Assembly: GCA_035560815.1 (NCBI GenBank)
Contig: DATMYR010000010.1
Coordinates: forward strand, 62,001-126,000
Length of the DNA stretch: 64,000 nt
From: UBA5314 sp035560815
GTDB lineage: Bacteria; Bacillota; Syntrophomonadia; Syntrophomonadales; Syntrophomonadaceae
Direction of reading: 5' to 3'
Under the pieces are notes generated by a model that was given only the letters and a program-made list of their open reading frames with translations, ran no database searches and was not told the origin of the DNA. Every line of letters begins with the position of its first letter. Position 1 is the first letter of the stretch. Position numbers and translations under genes: made by a program. Below are positions 50,745 through 59,382 of this stretch, piece after piece.

Positions 50745-51596
50745 TCAGGTGCAGGATGCTGGCTCTGGCAGTCGGGATACTATGCGGTCAATGTCCAGAT
50801 TTTCACAATTATCCGGTAGGATCTGATTGAAGTAATATAGCGCATTTCCTTTGGCGTAGAGTGGCAGTGGAAAGCTGGGGTGTGTCCATTCCGTGTAAGC
50901 CGGCGAGCAATCAATGGCGCCGTCTTTACCCTCATCATCTGCCAGATTACATATGGAACAATGTCTCTTCATGGTCACCAGTACATCAGGAACATAGATG
51001 GAGGCTTTCCAACCGGAAGTCAGGGTTATGTCCAGGCCCTGCAGGGTGTTGTTCAGTTCCAGGCGTCCAGCACCTGTACGACCCAGGTAGTCCAGTACCG
51101 TACTTGTGATAATGGAAGGCCTGCGTAAATGGGTTTCATATTCCGGGGGAGGGGGTAGGTAGGTCAGTCGGGCTATGGTGCCGTCTACATGGCGCACATC
51201 CCGTTCCTGTGACTTCTGAAAATCATAGTTCAGGATTTGCGCAAGCCGGGGATCTGTATCCTGGCGGGCCAGCAGTCTTCCAACTACCTGCTGGCAAAAT
51301 GGCCGCTCACAGGCAAGAGAAAAAACGCCCCAATCATTGCACACGACTTCATAGCTTTCGAAAACTCTGCTCAGCCTGTCCAGCATTTGTTCAAGCTGTC
51401 CCAAAACACTTTCCGACACCAGGGGTGTAACTAGAGTCATATTGCAGCCGCTATCTTTCAAATTCCAGGCCCAACTCATTAGCAAATCAAGGGCGGGTAT
51501 CTTTCTTTCACAGCATTCTTCACCCAGATATATACGCGCCCCGGAAGGTATCACTCCGGCAGTGTCCTGCCATTTTAGCCAATAAGCATATTCCAT
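50745..51596 (-). CDS. unknown protein, last gene of the peptide-modification operon
   Basis: 283 residues from ATG at 51596, preceded by GGGAGG. No family recognised with certainty. It contains cysteine-rich parts (ECCERKIPALD; KRHCSICNLADDEG) and a proline loop (TYLPPPPEYETH). Similar uncharacterised partners sit beside U32 peptidases and could act with them. It begins six bases from the U32 stop. The operon ends here, convergent with phoR. Confidence 0.6.
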   Translation of the reverse strand: MEYAYWLKWQDTAGVIPSGARIYLGEECCERKIPALDLLMSWAWNLKDSGCNMTLVTPLVSESVLGQLEQMLDRLSRVFESYEVVCNDWGVFSLACERPFCQQVVGRLLARQDTDPRLAQILNYDFQKSQERDVRHVDGTIARLTYLPPPPEYETHLRRPSIITSTVLDYLGRTGAGRLELNNTLQGLDITLTSGWKASIYVPDVLVTMKRHCSICNLADDEGKDGAIDCSPAYTEWTHPSFPLPLYAKGNALYYFNQILPDNCENLDIDRIVSRLPEPASCT

Positions 51597-51601
51597 GGTT
51601 C

Positions 51602-52633
51602 TTAAACCTCCCTGATCTGCTCTCCGGGATAGTAGCAACGGTTCTCGCCACAGTCCCTGCCGTAGACCTCTCGATATAATTCCTTGACTGGCTGGCGTGA
51701 AAAGCTGGCCTGAGAATGCTGCTCAGCGATTTGACAGGCCCTGGCTATAAATCTTACCGCCTTGACTTTAATATCTGAAGGTAGACCCCGGCCCCCAATT
51801 TTTAGGTAACCAATACCCGAGGCGGCCAACCTTTTTATATAACATGCAGCACAATGGGGTTGATGGCAGTCGTCATGAGGTTCAGGTCGTATAGTTCCAC
51901 GGACGGATCTAAACTGCAACTGGCAGCCATGTCCGGCATAAGAGAGATCCTGGGTGTAAACCAGGGGCTTTTGCTCAGCCATCTCCTGATGATAGTTAAA
52001 AAAGGTACTGACTCCTGGCGGGAAAGCAATGCCGTGATAAAAGCTGCAAAAACCATCTATATACTCGCATCTGTCATTTAGAACCATGGCTTCGAAATCT
52101 ATATTCGGGGAGCTTTGAGTCAAAACCCTCATTTCTTCAAGGCTAAGGGAACGGGGAAGAACAATCCGAGAAATACCGAAGTGTTTATAAAAGTTCAGAG
52201 CCCGGCTGTTGAATACCGGTGCCAGAATGGAAAGGTAGCGCTGCAGGCCGAGGTGTTCCTTCTGCAAAGCCAGAAGCAATCCCAGGTCTGAGACTAAAAC
52301 CGATTGGCCCCCGGCCTGCTTCCAGATAGCTGCATAATCTAACACTTCGGGCAGCATTCCTTCGCTATATCGTACATTTAGTGCCAGCGAGGCCGGTACT
52401 CCGGTTCTTTGTGCTTCCCGGGCGATCTCTACCAGAGTCTCCTCATTGCTTGCATTGGCAATAATTCCCTGGCGGCGGGATAATGAGTCATAGCTGGAAT
52501 AATGCTGCCGCCAGCGCTCCGGTAAAAACCCGCAGTATACTTCACCGGCTCCAGCTTCCACCAGACTTGCTACTTCGCCTGGATCATTGACCGGCGCCGC
52601 TATAATCGGCTTCTTATATAAGGTAGTCATCAT
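51602..52633 (-). CDS. U32-family peptidase-like protein
   Basis: 343 residues. TIM-barrel type: APVNDPGEVASLVEAGAGEVYCGF near the N-terminus and a core with VLNDRCEYIDGFCSFYHG. The C-terminal metal/cluster-like part is CHQPHCAACYIKRLAASG and ends with several cysteines. U32 proteins include proteases and enzymes acting on tRNA/ubiquinone with iron-sulfur clusters. Here it overlaps the B12-radical SAM gene (ATGATGA), so a role in processing the modified peptide is likely by context. Confidence 0.8.
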   Translation of the reverse strand: MMTTLYKKPIIAAPVNDPGEVASLVEAGAGEVYCGFLPERWRQHYSSYDSLSRRQGIIANASNEETLVEIAREAQRTGVPASLALNVRYSEGMLPEVLDYAAIWKQAGGQSVLVSDLGLLLALQKEHLGLQRYLSILAPVFNSRALNFYKHFGISRIVLPRSLSLEEMRVLTQSSPNIDFEAMVLNDRCEYIDGFCSFYHGIAFPPGVSTFFNYHQEMAEQKPLVYTQDLSYAGHGCQLQFRSVRGTIRPEPHDDCHQPHCAACYIKRLAASGIGYLKIGGRGLPSDIKVKAVRFIARACQIAEQHSQASFSRQPVKELYREVYGRDCGENRCYYPGEQIREV

Positions 52634-54228
52634 ATCCTACAATCCTTCAGGATAGCCTTATGCAGAACCTCAGGAGATTCCAGAAGTCCTATTTGCCAGA
52701 GTGCTTTTGTGCCATGCATGGCCAGTTCCAGGCTTTTCTCATATAGAGGGTCTTCATTTAGAAGAAGCCTGCCTCCCATTTCCATTTGTCCCAGCAGTGA
52801 AAAGAGGACTTCCTTAATATACCGGTTAAGGTTGTCCAGTACTTCCAGCAAAGCCTCCCGGTGTTTGTATGCCCGGTTAATTTCCTGGTTCCTGGCCAGC
52901 CGGGCCTGAGCCTGAACAGTTGGAAGAACGGTGGCCGCAAAAACCCATACCACTCGCAAGGGTTCAAGAATTTTGATCAGGCCATTATATAAAATGTTTA
53001 CATTCTCATCTAAATCTTCTAACAACGGGCCGCTGATCAAATCATCAACATTACTGATGCCAATCACTTCCCGGTGCATTACCGATCCGGGAAGCAGCAG
53101 CATACGGTTGGTTGCTGTTCGGTAATTTAACAAACCAAGCCCGTCCAGGTATTGGGCCTGCCTCTTGATACTGGCCGGAGTGGCATACTTGTGAAAGGGG
53201 ATATAACCGGCTTGCACCTCAATGCCAAAGGACCTGAGATTCACAATGACTGCTTCAATATCAAGGCTAGCATGACTTTTACCCCATCGAGCCAAAACCT
53301 GGCGGTCATTGCTTTCGATTCCCAGGAAAACATGGCATAATCCAGCTTCAGACAGACATTGGATGACTTCCGGTGTGAGAGTAGAAGGCCGGGCTTGAAT
53401 GCCAAAAGCAATCCTCAGACCCCGTTTCTCTATTTCATCCCGGAATTGGCTGGCGCGGCTTGGTGCCATGAAGTCGGGGCCCAGGAAATCATCGTCAATG
53501 AAGTTGAAGAAACGGACCCCGGTTTGAGCCGCAAGAGATTGGATTTCATCGGCCAGATAATAGGGGGAGTGGCCCCTCCATCGGGAGCCTACCGCTCTGG
53601 GCCATCCCGGTGCACAGCAATACCGGCAACTGCCGCAGCATCCGCGCGATCCCTGAATATTGGCCGTTAAGGCCCGCCTATCCAGTCTTTGGAAGTGATC
53701 CCGGACGGGAAAAGGGAGGGCATCCAGATTTTCGATGACCGGGGCATTTTCGGTACGCATCAAGACGCCATTGGCCATTTTCATAATCATGGAAGGCACA
53801 GTATCCAGTGATCGTCCCGAGGATATCGCGTCAAGAAGAGAGAGAAGCGGTATTTCACCTTCGTAGCGCAGGCATGCCGTACCGGCGGGCAGGCTGGCGG
53901 CAGCATATTCAGGTTCAGTAGAAACAAGGTTCCCCCCGGCTGCCCATTGAATTTGAGGCAGCCCCATCTTAATTCCGGCCATCATACGCTGCGTAGAAGA
54001 CAGGTCTCCGCCGCTCATGATAGAGAAACCAACCAGTTGTGGTGCGAAGCTTACAGCCCTTTTAATAGTCCGGTCTTCGCTTTGCCCGCTTTGCAGAGGA
54101 TCCAATAAGAGCACATGGTGGCCATAAGCTCGAAGATAGGCGGCCAGGCTCTCAATTCCCAGAGCTTCCTGGATTTCCGGGTCATAGTGCTTTGTTTCAT
54201 ACAGCGGTCGAATGAGCACCACCCGCAT
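52630..54228 (-). CDS. B12-binding-domain radical SAM protein
   Basis: 532 residues. N-terminal Rossmann/B12-like part (MRVVLIRPLYETKHYDP, LGIESLAAYLRAYGHHVLLLDP, about 1-160; the cobalamin His motif DxHxxG is not evident). The radical SAM core has CxxxCxxC at Cys197-Cys201-Cys204 (GCCGSCRYCCAPG), then FIDDDFLGPDF and FGIQARPSTLTPEVI. Members methylate or rearrange unreactive carbons. It begins one base after the TPR gene stop. Confidence 0.85.
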   Translation of the reverse strand: MRVVLIRPLYETKHYDPEIQEALGIESLAAYLRAYGHHVLLLDPLQSGQSEDRTIKRAVSFAPQLVGFSIMSGGDLSSTQRMMAGIKMGLPQIQWAAGGNLVSTEPEYAAASLPAGTACLRYEGEIPLLSLLDAISSGRSLDTVPSMIMKMANGVLMRTENAPVIENLDALPFPVRDHFQRLDRRALTANIQGSRGCCGSCRYCCAPGWPRAVGSRWRGHSPYYLADEIQSLAAQTGVRFFNFIDDDFLGPDFMAPSRASQFRDEIEKRGLRIAFGIQARPSTLTPEVIQCLSEAGLCHVFLGIESNDRQVLARWGKSHASLDIEAVIVNLRSFGIEVQAGYIPFHKYATPASIKRQAQYLDGLGLLNYRTATNRMLLLPGSVMHREVIGISNVDDLISGPLLEDLDENVNILYNGLIKILEPLRVVWVFAATVLPTVQAQARLARNQEINRAYKHREALLEVLDNLNRYIKEVLFSLLGQMEMGGRLLLNEDPLYEKSLELAMHGTKALWQIGLLESPEVLHKAILKDCRI

Positions 54229-54229
54229 A

Positions 54230-55558
54230 TCAAGTGCTCGCCTTGCCTAAATATAAAAACCCCAATATGCCCAGGGCGGCAAAAGACCATCCCAACCAGT
54301 GAACATTATAAAAAAATACCCCGTAGACGATGCCAAATACCAGGATAGTAATTATGGCCAATAATCCTATAGTACCTTCATCTTCCTTACAATTATTAAA
54401 GGCGCCAATCATATTGTTGATGTAAAGTATTAGAATAATTACCAGCCACCACCACCACCATGAAAACAGCTTGTTAACCGACAATTTGACATCAGAATTA
54501 TATATCCACCCCAGGTGTTTAACTCCCTGGTCAGTGGAATAAACCCCGATCCAATCTCCGCTGGTTTGGGCAACCGGGAAAATATTGCCTTTGGCCAATG
54601 TAGCCAGCGGAGCCGCTCCATTCATAAGCTGGACACCGTTATTTTTTACTTCGGCCTGGGTGCGGGCTGGATGGTTCCAATTCAAATTATCATTACCAGG
54701 CAGGGCTTTCAGTTCCGATTTGCTTAATTTATCACCCCTTTCCGTCTTATTCAGGACGCTGGCTTGCAGGGATTTGCCGTAATTGGAATTTAATTTAAGG
54801 GCCTGGTCAAAATGGTTTTGCGCTTCACCGTACATTCCGCGGGAATTCTCCAGCCATCCCAGATTGTAATAAGCCATGGGCAGAGCTTTAGCCTGTTCAA
54901 CCAGAGCCGCGCTCAATTGATAGGATTTTTCCGCCAGGCCCATTCGTTCCAGAACTACGGTCTGGTTCAGGCTGGCTCCGTAATAATCCGGCATCAATTT
55001 GCGCACGATTTCAAACTGCAGGAATGGCACAACATTCTGCCCCTGGTGCATTAGGGCCAGACCCAGGTTATTACGGGCATCAGGATAGTTGGGGCAGCTC
55101 TGAAGAAGTTCGCGGTATTTAGTGACCGCCGTGGCGAAATCTCCTTTTTTATAAAATTCGTTCGCTGCACTAAAGAGTTGAACTGCACCGGCATCAGCCT
55201 GGCTTGACGAAACACCTTTAATTTTTTCAGCTGATAGGGCAGCAATATTCAGCAGCCGGTCGTAGATGGCATTATAGTCATAAGCATTTTCAAGACCCTG
55301 TATGTCTTGAAGACATTCGGGATCATCAGGGAGTTTGCCCGCGGTCACCTTTTGGCTCAAATCATCCAAAAGCCGGTTGGTTTCATCTTGAGAAAGGTTG
55401 TCTATGGGAACAGGATTAAACATAGCGGCAGCATCCTTAAAAGCTTGAGGATCCTGACTTCTATAGTCCATATTAGAAGATTGTTTAGATTGACCGCAAG
55501 ATTTGGCGATAACAATTATAACGGCAACAAAAAGGACAAATTTTAGAAAATCTTTCAT
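54230..55558 (-). CDS. TPR and SH3-like membrane protein
   Basis: 442 residues. N-terminal membrane helix (FVLFVAVIIVIAKSCG), then TPR repeats (about 110-270: AANEFYKKGDFATAVTKYRELLQSCPNYPDARNNLGLAL as landmark region), an SH3-like segment (GAAPLATLAKGNIFPVAQTSGDWIGVYS) and two or three C-terminal helices with a run of five tryptophans (SWWWWWLVIILI). It could be a membrane scaffold for the modifying enzymes or for export of the peptide. It is 42 bases downstream of the precursor gene. Confidence 0.7.
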   Translation of the reverse strand: MKDFLKFVLFVAVIIVIAKSCGQSKQSSNMDYRSQDPQAFKDAAAMFNPVPIDNLSQDETNRLLDDLSQKVTAGKLPDDPECLQDIQGLENAYDYNAIYDRLLNIAALSAEKIKGVSSSQADAGAVQLFSAANEFYKKGDFATAVTKYRELLQSCPNYPDARNNLGLALMHQGQNVVPFLQFEIVRKLMPDYYGASLNQTVVLERMGLAEKSYQLSAALVEQAKALPMAYYNLGWLENSRGMYGEAQNHFDQALKLNSNYGKSLQASVLNKTERGDKLSKSELKALPGNDNLNWNHPARTQAEVKNNGVQLMNGAAPLATLAKGNIFPVAQTSGDWIGVYSTDQGVKHLGWIYNSDVKLSVNKLFSWWWWWLVIILILYINNMIGAFNNCKEDEGTIGLLAIITILVFGIVYGVFFYNVHWLGWSFAALGILGFLYLGKAST

Positions 55559-55600
55559 GTTTCGTCCCCCCTTTAAGAATTACACCAAAGAACGGTCCAA

Positions 55601-55918
55601 TCAGTGAACAGGAACGCAGCTGCAGTAAGAGCCCCCACCTCCGCTGGATGAACTGCTGCTGGAATGTCCCTGACAGGAACACTGGGGATTACAGGAGCAT
55701 ACCTTGTTGCAGCTGCAGTATGTGCCTACAACTGGATTACAGGAGCAGTTTCCCTTATATTGCTGTACATTTGCAGTATTGCCGGTATCGGCGAAATAAG
55801 TTTCCAGGCCGGGCCTGACAAACTTCTGGCCGTCAACCATTAGATATATTTTGGGCTCCGGATCATCGCCTGCCGGAGCAGCAGTGGGTTTGAGCCTGTC
55901 ATCAGGCTTTTTATCCAA
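55601..55918 (-). CDS. candidate RiPP precursor with five CSC motifs
   Basis: 105 residues from TTG at 55918, which overlaps the radical SAM stop (TTGGATAA) and follows GGAAGGAGGC by eight bases; an ATG at 55948 lacks a ribosome site. Leader-like residues 1-56 are charged, with PEPKIYLMVDGQKFVRPGLE. The core has CSC at 58-60, 68-70, 74-76, 80-82 and 99-101, ten cysteines in all. A spacer of seven Ser and four Gly (86-96) precedes the last CSC. Position directly after the radical SAM/SPASM gene strongly suggests a modified peptide. Confidence 0.75.
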   Translation of the reverse strand: MDKKPDDRLKPTAAPAGDDPEPKIYLMVDGQKFVRPGLETYFADTGNTANVQQYKGNCSCNPVVGTYCSCNKVCSCNPQCSCQGHSSSSSSSGGGGSYCSCVPVH

Positions 55919-57275
55919 GGGGGTTGCCTCCTTCCGGTTTTTGGGCATGGATAATATCTTTTAACTGGGCCAGAGTAATTTCCCGGTTGATCTGGCATCG
56001 TTCACTTCCCTGGTGGCTGGCAGGGTTGATATCTTTCAAAGCTTTGGCCATACAGTCTCCTGCACAGTGCCAGCGGCAAAAACAGTCCTGGCAAAAGGAA
56101 ATATTGTTAACTGCCAGACTCCGCAGTTTGTTAACTTTCTCTTCATCAAAAACGTAAGAACGGTGGAGCCGGTCATAATGTCCATAATGAAAAATCTCAG
56201 CCCGGGGATCATCAGGATCGCAAACCTCGTAGCAGGAAGAGACTGTTCCTTCCGGCATAACCGAAAAACCTTCTCCTGGAGCGCCGCAAAAGCGATTGGT
56301 AATTGTGTCAATCCGGGCGCCCGAGTAATATAGAGCTACATCATGCTGCTGCGCACAGAGGGTGGCTGCCAGGTATTGATTAATAAAGTCTTTAGCTTCC
56401 GGCGCCTGTTCTCCCGAAGTTAAGCAGCGGCCGCAGTACCAGGCAGGTTCAATATGGAGCTGACGCAGGGAGGGGAAACGGGTGCAGAGAAATTCGACGA
56501 TTTCGCTCATAAGCGCAGTGCTCTGCCTGGTGGCTGTAATCCTGATATCAAAATGAAACCCGTTCGCTGAAAAATCCTCCAGGGTTTCCATGACTTGGTC
56601 GAAGGAGCCGCTGCCATCCCGACAAGGCCGCTGCCGGTCCTGGACTTCCCGGGGGCCGTCCATAGAAATATTAATACCCGCAAAGTGCCGGATGATATAG
56701 TTGCGCTGCTTTTTGGATAAAAGCCCGTTGCTGGCTGTATGTACATGGGGCTGCAGACCCTTGCGATCACCGGTTTTTTCAGCAAAATCCACACATTGGC
56801 ACATCAAGTCCCAGGCTAAAGTAGGTTCACCGCCTCCGTGAAATCCGACTAGGAAATCTTCCCGGCCTACCAAACCGGCATTCTCCGCCACCAGTTCAAT
56901 GGCTGCTTGAGCAGCGTCCCAGGATAGTTCTACTTTTCGCTTACCGGCATCGGCATAACAATACGTGCAGCGCAGATTACATCGTGAGGTTAAGAATAGA
57001 GTGACCTCATAAGGGTGAAAGCCATATTCAGCAGGAAAATCGGGCAGCTCCGGAGTTTGACCTCCTATAAGACCGGCTTCCAAAAATCTATCAATAACAC
57101 TCTGCTCCAGGCTGCTCAGTTGGGCCCGACCGGACTCCATAAATTTACCTACCGCCTGGCAGGCCGAAGCATTTACCAGAGCTGCTGCATGACGCAATGG
57201 AGCATAAAGATAATACTGATCTGGGCCTGCTTGAATGGTGAAAATTTCTTCCCTGGCATCCCGGTAATGGCTCAT
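55911..57275 (-). CDS. radical SAM/SPASM peptide maturase
   Basis: 454 residues from ATG at 57275, overlapping the PqqD-like gene (ATGA). Radical SAM CxxxCxxC at Cys99-Cys103-Cys106 (TSRCNLRCTYCYA), GGGEPTLAW-type SAM loop (FHGGGEPTLAWDLM), and an INISMDGPREVQD strand. SPASM cysteines: RFCGAPGEG, SSCYEVCDP, SFCQDCFCRWHCAGDC, SERCQINRE. SPASM maturases make thioether or C-C bonds on peptides. The sequence before the radical SAM motif (1-90) may add a small leader-binding part. Confidence 0.9.
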   Translation of the reverse strand: MSHYRDAREEIFTIQAGPDQYYLYAPLRHAAALVNASACQAVGKFMESGRAQLSSLEQSVIDRFLEAGLIGGQTPELPDFPAEYGFHPYEVTLFLTSRCNLRCTYCYADAGKRKVELSWDAAQAAIELVAENAGLVGREDFLVGFHGGGEPTLAWDLMCQCVDFAEKTGDRKGLQPHVHTASNGLLSKKQRNYIIRHFAGINISMDGPREVQDRQRPCRDGSGSFDQVMETLEDFSANGFHFDIRITATRQSTALMSEIVEFLCTRFPSLRQLHIEPAWYCGRCLTSGEQAPEAKDFINQYLAATLCAQQHDVALYYSGARIDTITNRFCGAPGEGFSVMPEGTVSSCYEVCDPDDPRAEIFHYGHYDRLHRSYVFDEEKVNKLRSLAVNNISFCQDCFCRWHCAGDCMAKALKDINPASHQGSERCQINREITLAQLKDIIHAQKPEGGNPLG

Positions 57276-57727
57276 GATGTCACTTCGCATTCCATAACAT
57301 TGATATAAAAAGCTGAACTCAATAAACCGGCTTCTGCCAGCCTGGCAATGAAAAGAGCGATTTTGCCCCGAAAGTTCTCCAGGTTTTCCAAAGAGGTATT
57401 TAATTTCCTGGCGACCCGGTCTGCAATCTCTTCTACCGTCTTAACTCCATCCATTTCCTTGAGTACAAATTTCCCGATGTCATTAACCTGACAGATCGGA
57501 TTACCGTGGGCATTGCTATAAATATCTGCTCCTTCACCCGCTTCCCGAATCTCATATCCAACCTTCAACCGGGGCTTGTTTTCATGAGCAGGAGAGCTTG
57601 AATCTCCAGGCTTAAGGAAAAGACCGGGCAGTAAATACCATCCGGTAATAGCCAAGCCAGCTATGCCGCCCAATTCGATGAGAAACTGGCGGCGGGTAGT
57701 ATGTCCATTGTTCTGGTCTTCAGACAT
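57272..57727 (-). CDS. PqqD-like RRE protein with twin-arginine N-terminus
   Basis: 151 residues. The N-terminus HTTRRQFLIELGGIAGLAI has a Tat-type RRxF motif at 12-15 and one hydrophobic helix. The C-terminal part (about 60-140: GNPICQVNDIGKFVLKEMDGVKTVEEIADRVA) is a PqqD/RRE fold, the peptide-recognition element of many RiPP pathways. GGAGAA precedes the ATG. First gene of the operon. If exported, the RRE would be outside the cell, which is unusual; it may only be membrane-anchored. Confidence 0.78.
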   Translation of the reverse strand: MSEDQNNGHTTRRQFLIELGGIAGLAITGWYLLPGLFLKPGDSSSPAHENKPRLKVGYEIREAGEGADIYSNAHGNPICQVNDIGKFVLKEMDGVKTVEEIADRVARKLNTSLENLENFRGKIALFIARLAEAGLLSSAFYINVMECEVTS

Positions 57728-57897
57728 ACAATTCTCCTTTCCCTTCGCGCCTGCTTTGAACAGGGCTTATTGAATTTACGGGGTAGGGCCTGAAAAAGCC
57801 CAAGCGCTTCCATATTTGTTGTTCAAATAGCTATTTTCATTCCTTGTTATATCATTTCTACATTATATTTCCGTCTCCTCCTCATATGTCAGACTAT

Positions 57898-57919
57898 GGT
57901 AAATATTGTGATGTAAAAA
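57898..57919 (-). promoter_or_regulatory. possible PhoP-like site upstream of the RiPP operon
   Basis: Minus strand reads TTTTTACATCAC (57919-57908) followed by TTTACC (57903-57898). The first 12 bases are the same as those in the box before pstC (63022). The two hexamers are 14 bases apart rather than 11, so it is only suggestive. The rest of 57728-57978 shows no gene. Confidence 0.3.
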
Positions 57920-57988
57920 GGGATGTCTTTCAGCGGTAAACACCGGTGGCCGGCCTTCATTGCTGCCAGGGAGGCTGCTTTATAGGTA

Positions 57989-58005
57989 TTTACTGATAAT
58001 TTACA
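57989..58005 (+). promoter_or_regulatory. PhoP-type hexamer pair upstream of pstS
   Basis: TTTACT-GATAA-TTTACA: two hexamers with 11-base period, as in Firmicute PhoP boxes (TT[AT]ACA). It is 113 bases before the pstS start. A further TTTACA is at about 58064. Confidence 0.5.
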
Positions 58006-58117
58006 TTTAAAAAAGAATAACTTTAGGAATTGTTGGTCGGTCTTTAACAATGGGATGGTATCTTTACATCAGGGAACGGGCGCGCACCCCAAAAAAAATT
58101 AGGAGGAAGAAGCGAAT

Positions 58118-58975
58118 ATGAACAATAAGAGAAACAGACGAATAGCCAGCTTTATCGTACTGGCAACACTGATCATTGCAAGTGTATATCTAGTTGGCTG
58201 TAACAAGAGCAACGATCAGACGAAAACCTCAGACCAAACGGCCGCATTGCAGGGTACTCTGACGATCGCCGGCTCTACATCTGTTCAGCCTTTCAGTGAA
58301 GTCTTAGCCCAGAATTTCATGAAAAAAAACCCCAATGTAAAAGTGAATGTCCAAGGGGGCGGATCCGCTCAGGGGATCGCAGCCGCCACGAATGGTACTG
58401 CCCAAATCGGATCCAGTTCAGCAGAACTTAAGCCTGAGCAAAAAGGCGATTTGGTTATCACCCAGATAGCCATGGATGGCATTGCTGTTATCGTAAATCC
58501 TTCAAATCCCATCAGCGACTTGAAAAAGGATGATATCAAAAATATCTTCCTGGGCAATACCAAGAACTGGAAAGAAGTTGGCGGGCCTGATGCAGTGATT
58601 ACCGTAGTTAGTCGCGAAGAGGGATCAGGCACCAGAACCGCTTTTGAGGAATTGCTTTTGGCCAAACAGCCCGCTGTGAAAACTGCTATCGTGCAAAACT
58701 CCACCGGTGCTGTCAAGACTACGATTAGCGGTGATAAGAATGCCATTGGCTACGATTCTCTGGCTTCTGTAGACAAATCGGTTAAAGCGCTGGGCATCGA
58801 CGGTGTTGCTGCCAACACTGATAATGTCAAGAACGGAACCTACAGGGTTTCACGGCCTTTCCTCTATATGACCAAAGGCCAACCCCAAGGTCTGGCCAAG
58901 GCTTTCATCGATTTCGTGATGAGTGCTGAAGGTCAGAAAATTCTGGTCGATCAGGGAGCTATCTCTTTAAAATAG
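58118..58975 (+). CDS. pstS: phosphate-binding lipoprotein PstS
   Basis: 285 residues. Lipobox YLVGC with Cys28. Phosphate-site motifs IAGSTSVQPFSEVLA, GGSAQGIAAA, SRSE-like region VVSREEGSGTRTAFEELL and ISGDKNAIGYDSLAS. AGGAGG at the right distance. It is separated from pstC by the nitrogen genes, though pst genes normally form one operon. Confidence 0.96.
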   Translation: MNNKRNRRIASFIVLATLIIASVYLVGCNKSNDQTKTSDQTAALQGTLTIAGSTSVQPFSEVLAQNFMKKNPNVKVNVQGGGSAQGIAAATNGTAQIGSSSAELKPEQKGDLVITQIAMDGIAVIVNPSNPISDLKKDDIKNIFLGNTKNWKEVGGPDAVITVVSREEGSGTRTAFEELLLAKQPAVKTAIVQNSTGAVKTTISGDKNAIGYDSLASVDKSVKALGIDGVAANTDNVKNGTYRVSRPFLYMTKGQPQGLAKAFIDFVMSAEGQKILVDQGAISLK

Positions 58976-58989
58976 ATGCTGCAATAGCG

Positions 58990-59170
58990 GAGGACGAATA
59001 AGCTGTGCAAGCGAAAGTCCTCTGTGCGGTGGGGCGGTTGTTTTCCACCCAGGTGAAGCCGGAACAGACTGGACTGTGAGCGGCAAGCCACTCCTCCCAA
59101 CTACAGGCTGGCAGGCACCGCGGAGTTCAGAGAAGCTCCAAGGTGCGAAACGTCCGGCCTTTTTTATTGC
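58990..59170 (+). ncRNA. structured non-coding region between pstS and glnB
   Basis: GAGGAC...GTCCTC (58990-59023) and further downstream a multi-branched fold closed by GCCGGA/TCCGGC (about 59056-59157) containing GCACC...GGAG...CTCC...GGTGC. A T-run follows at 59160-59165, so the whole could be an RNA ending in a terminator. It has the look of a riboswitch or small RNA, but no known consensus was identified. A frame at 59076-59318 over it is not convincing. Confidence 0.4.
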
Positions 59171-59382
59171 AGAGGGGCAGAGTGGAAAATCTCTACTGGT
59201 TAAACATGGTCCAATACCCATGCAGTTATACTGTATACCTGACAAAGAAGCATTGACGTACCAAAGTTCAGCCTATATACTAAAACTGTTCAAAGAGATG
59301 ATAGATAAAGGGCAATGATGCTCGCTTTCCATGACGGAAAAGCGGGTTTTCTGTTTTAATAAAACCGAATATTTCATAAGGC

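Noticed and set aside
59076..59318. Plus-strand 80-codon frame after pstS
   Set aside because: It covers the structured RNA candidate and a T-run, and lacks a ribosome site.
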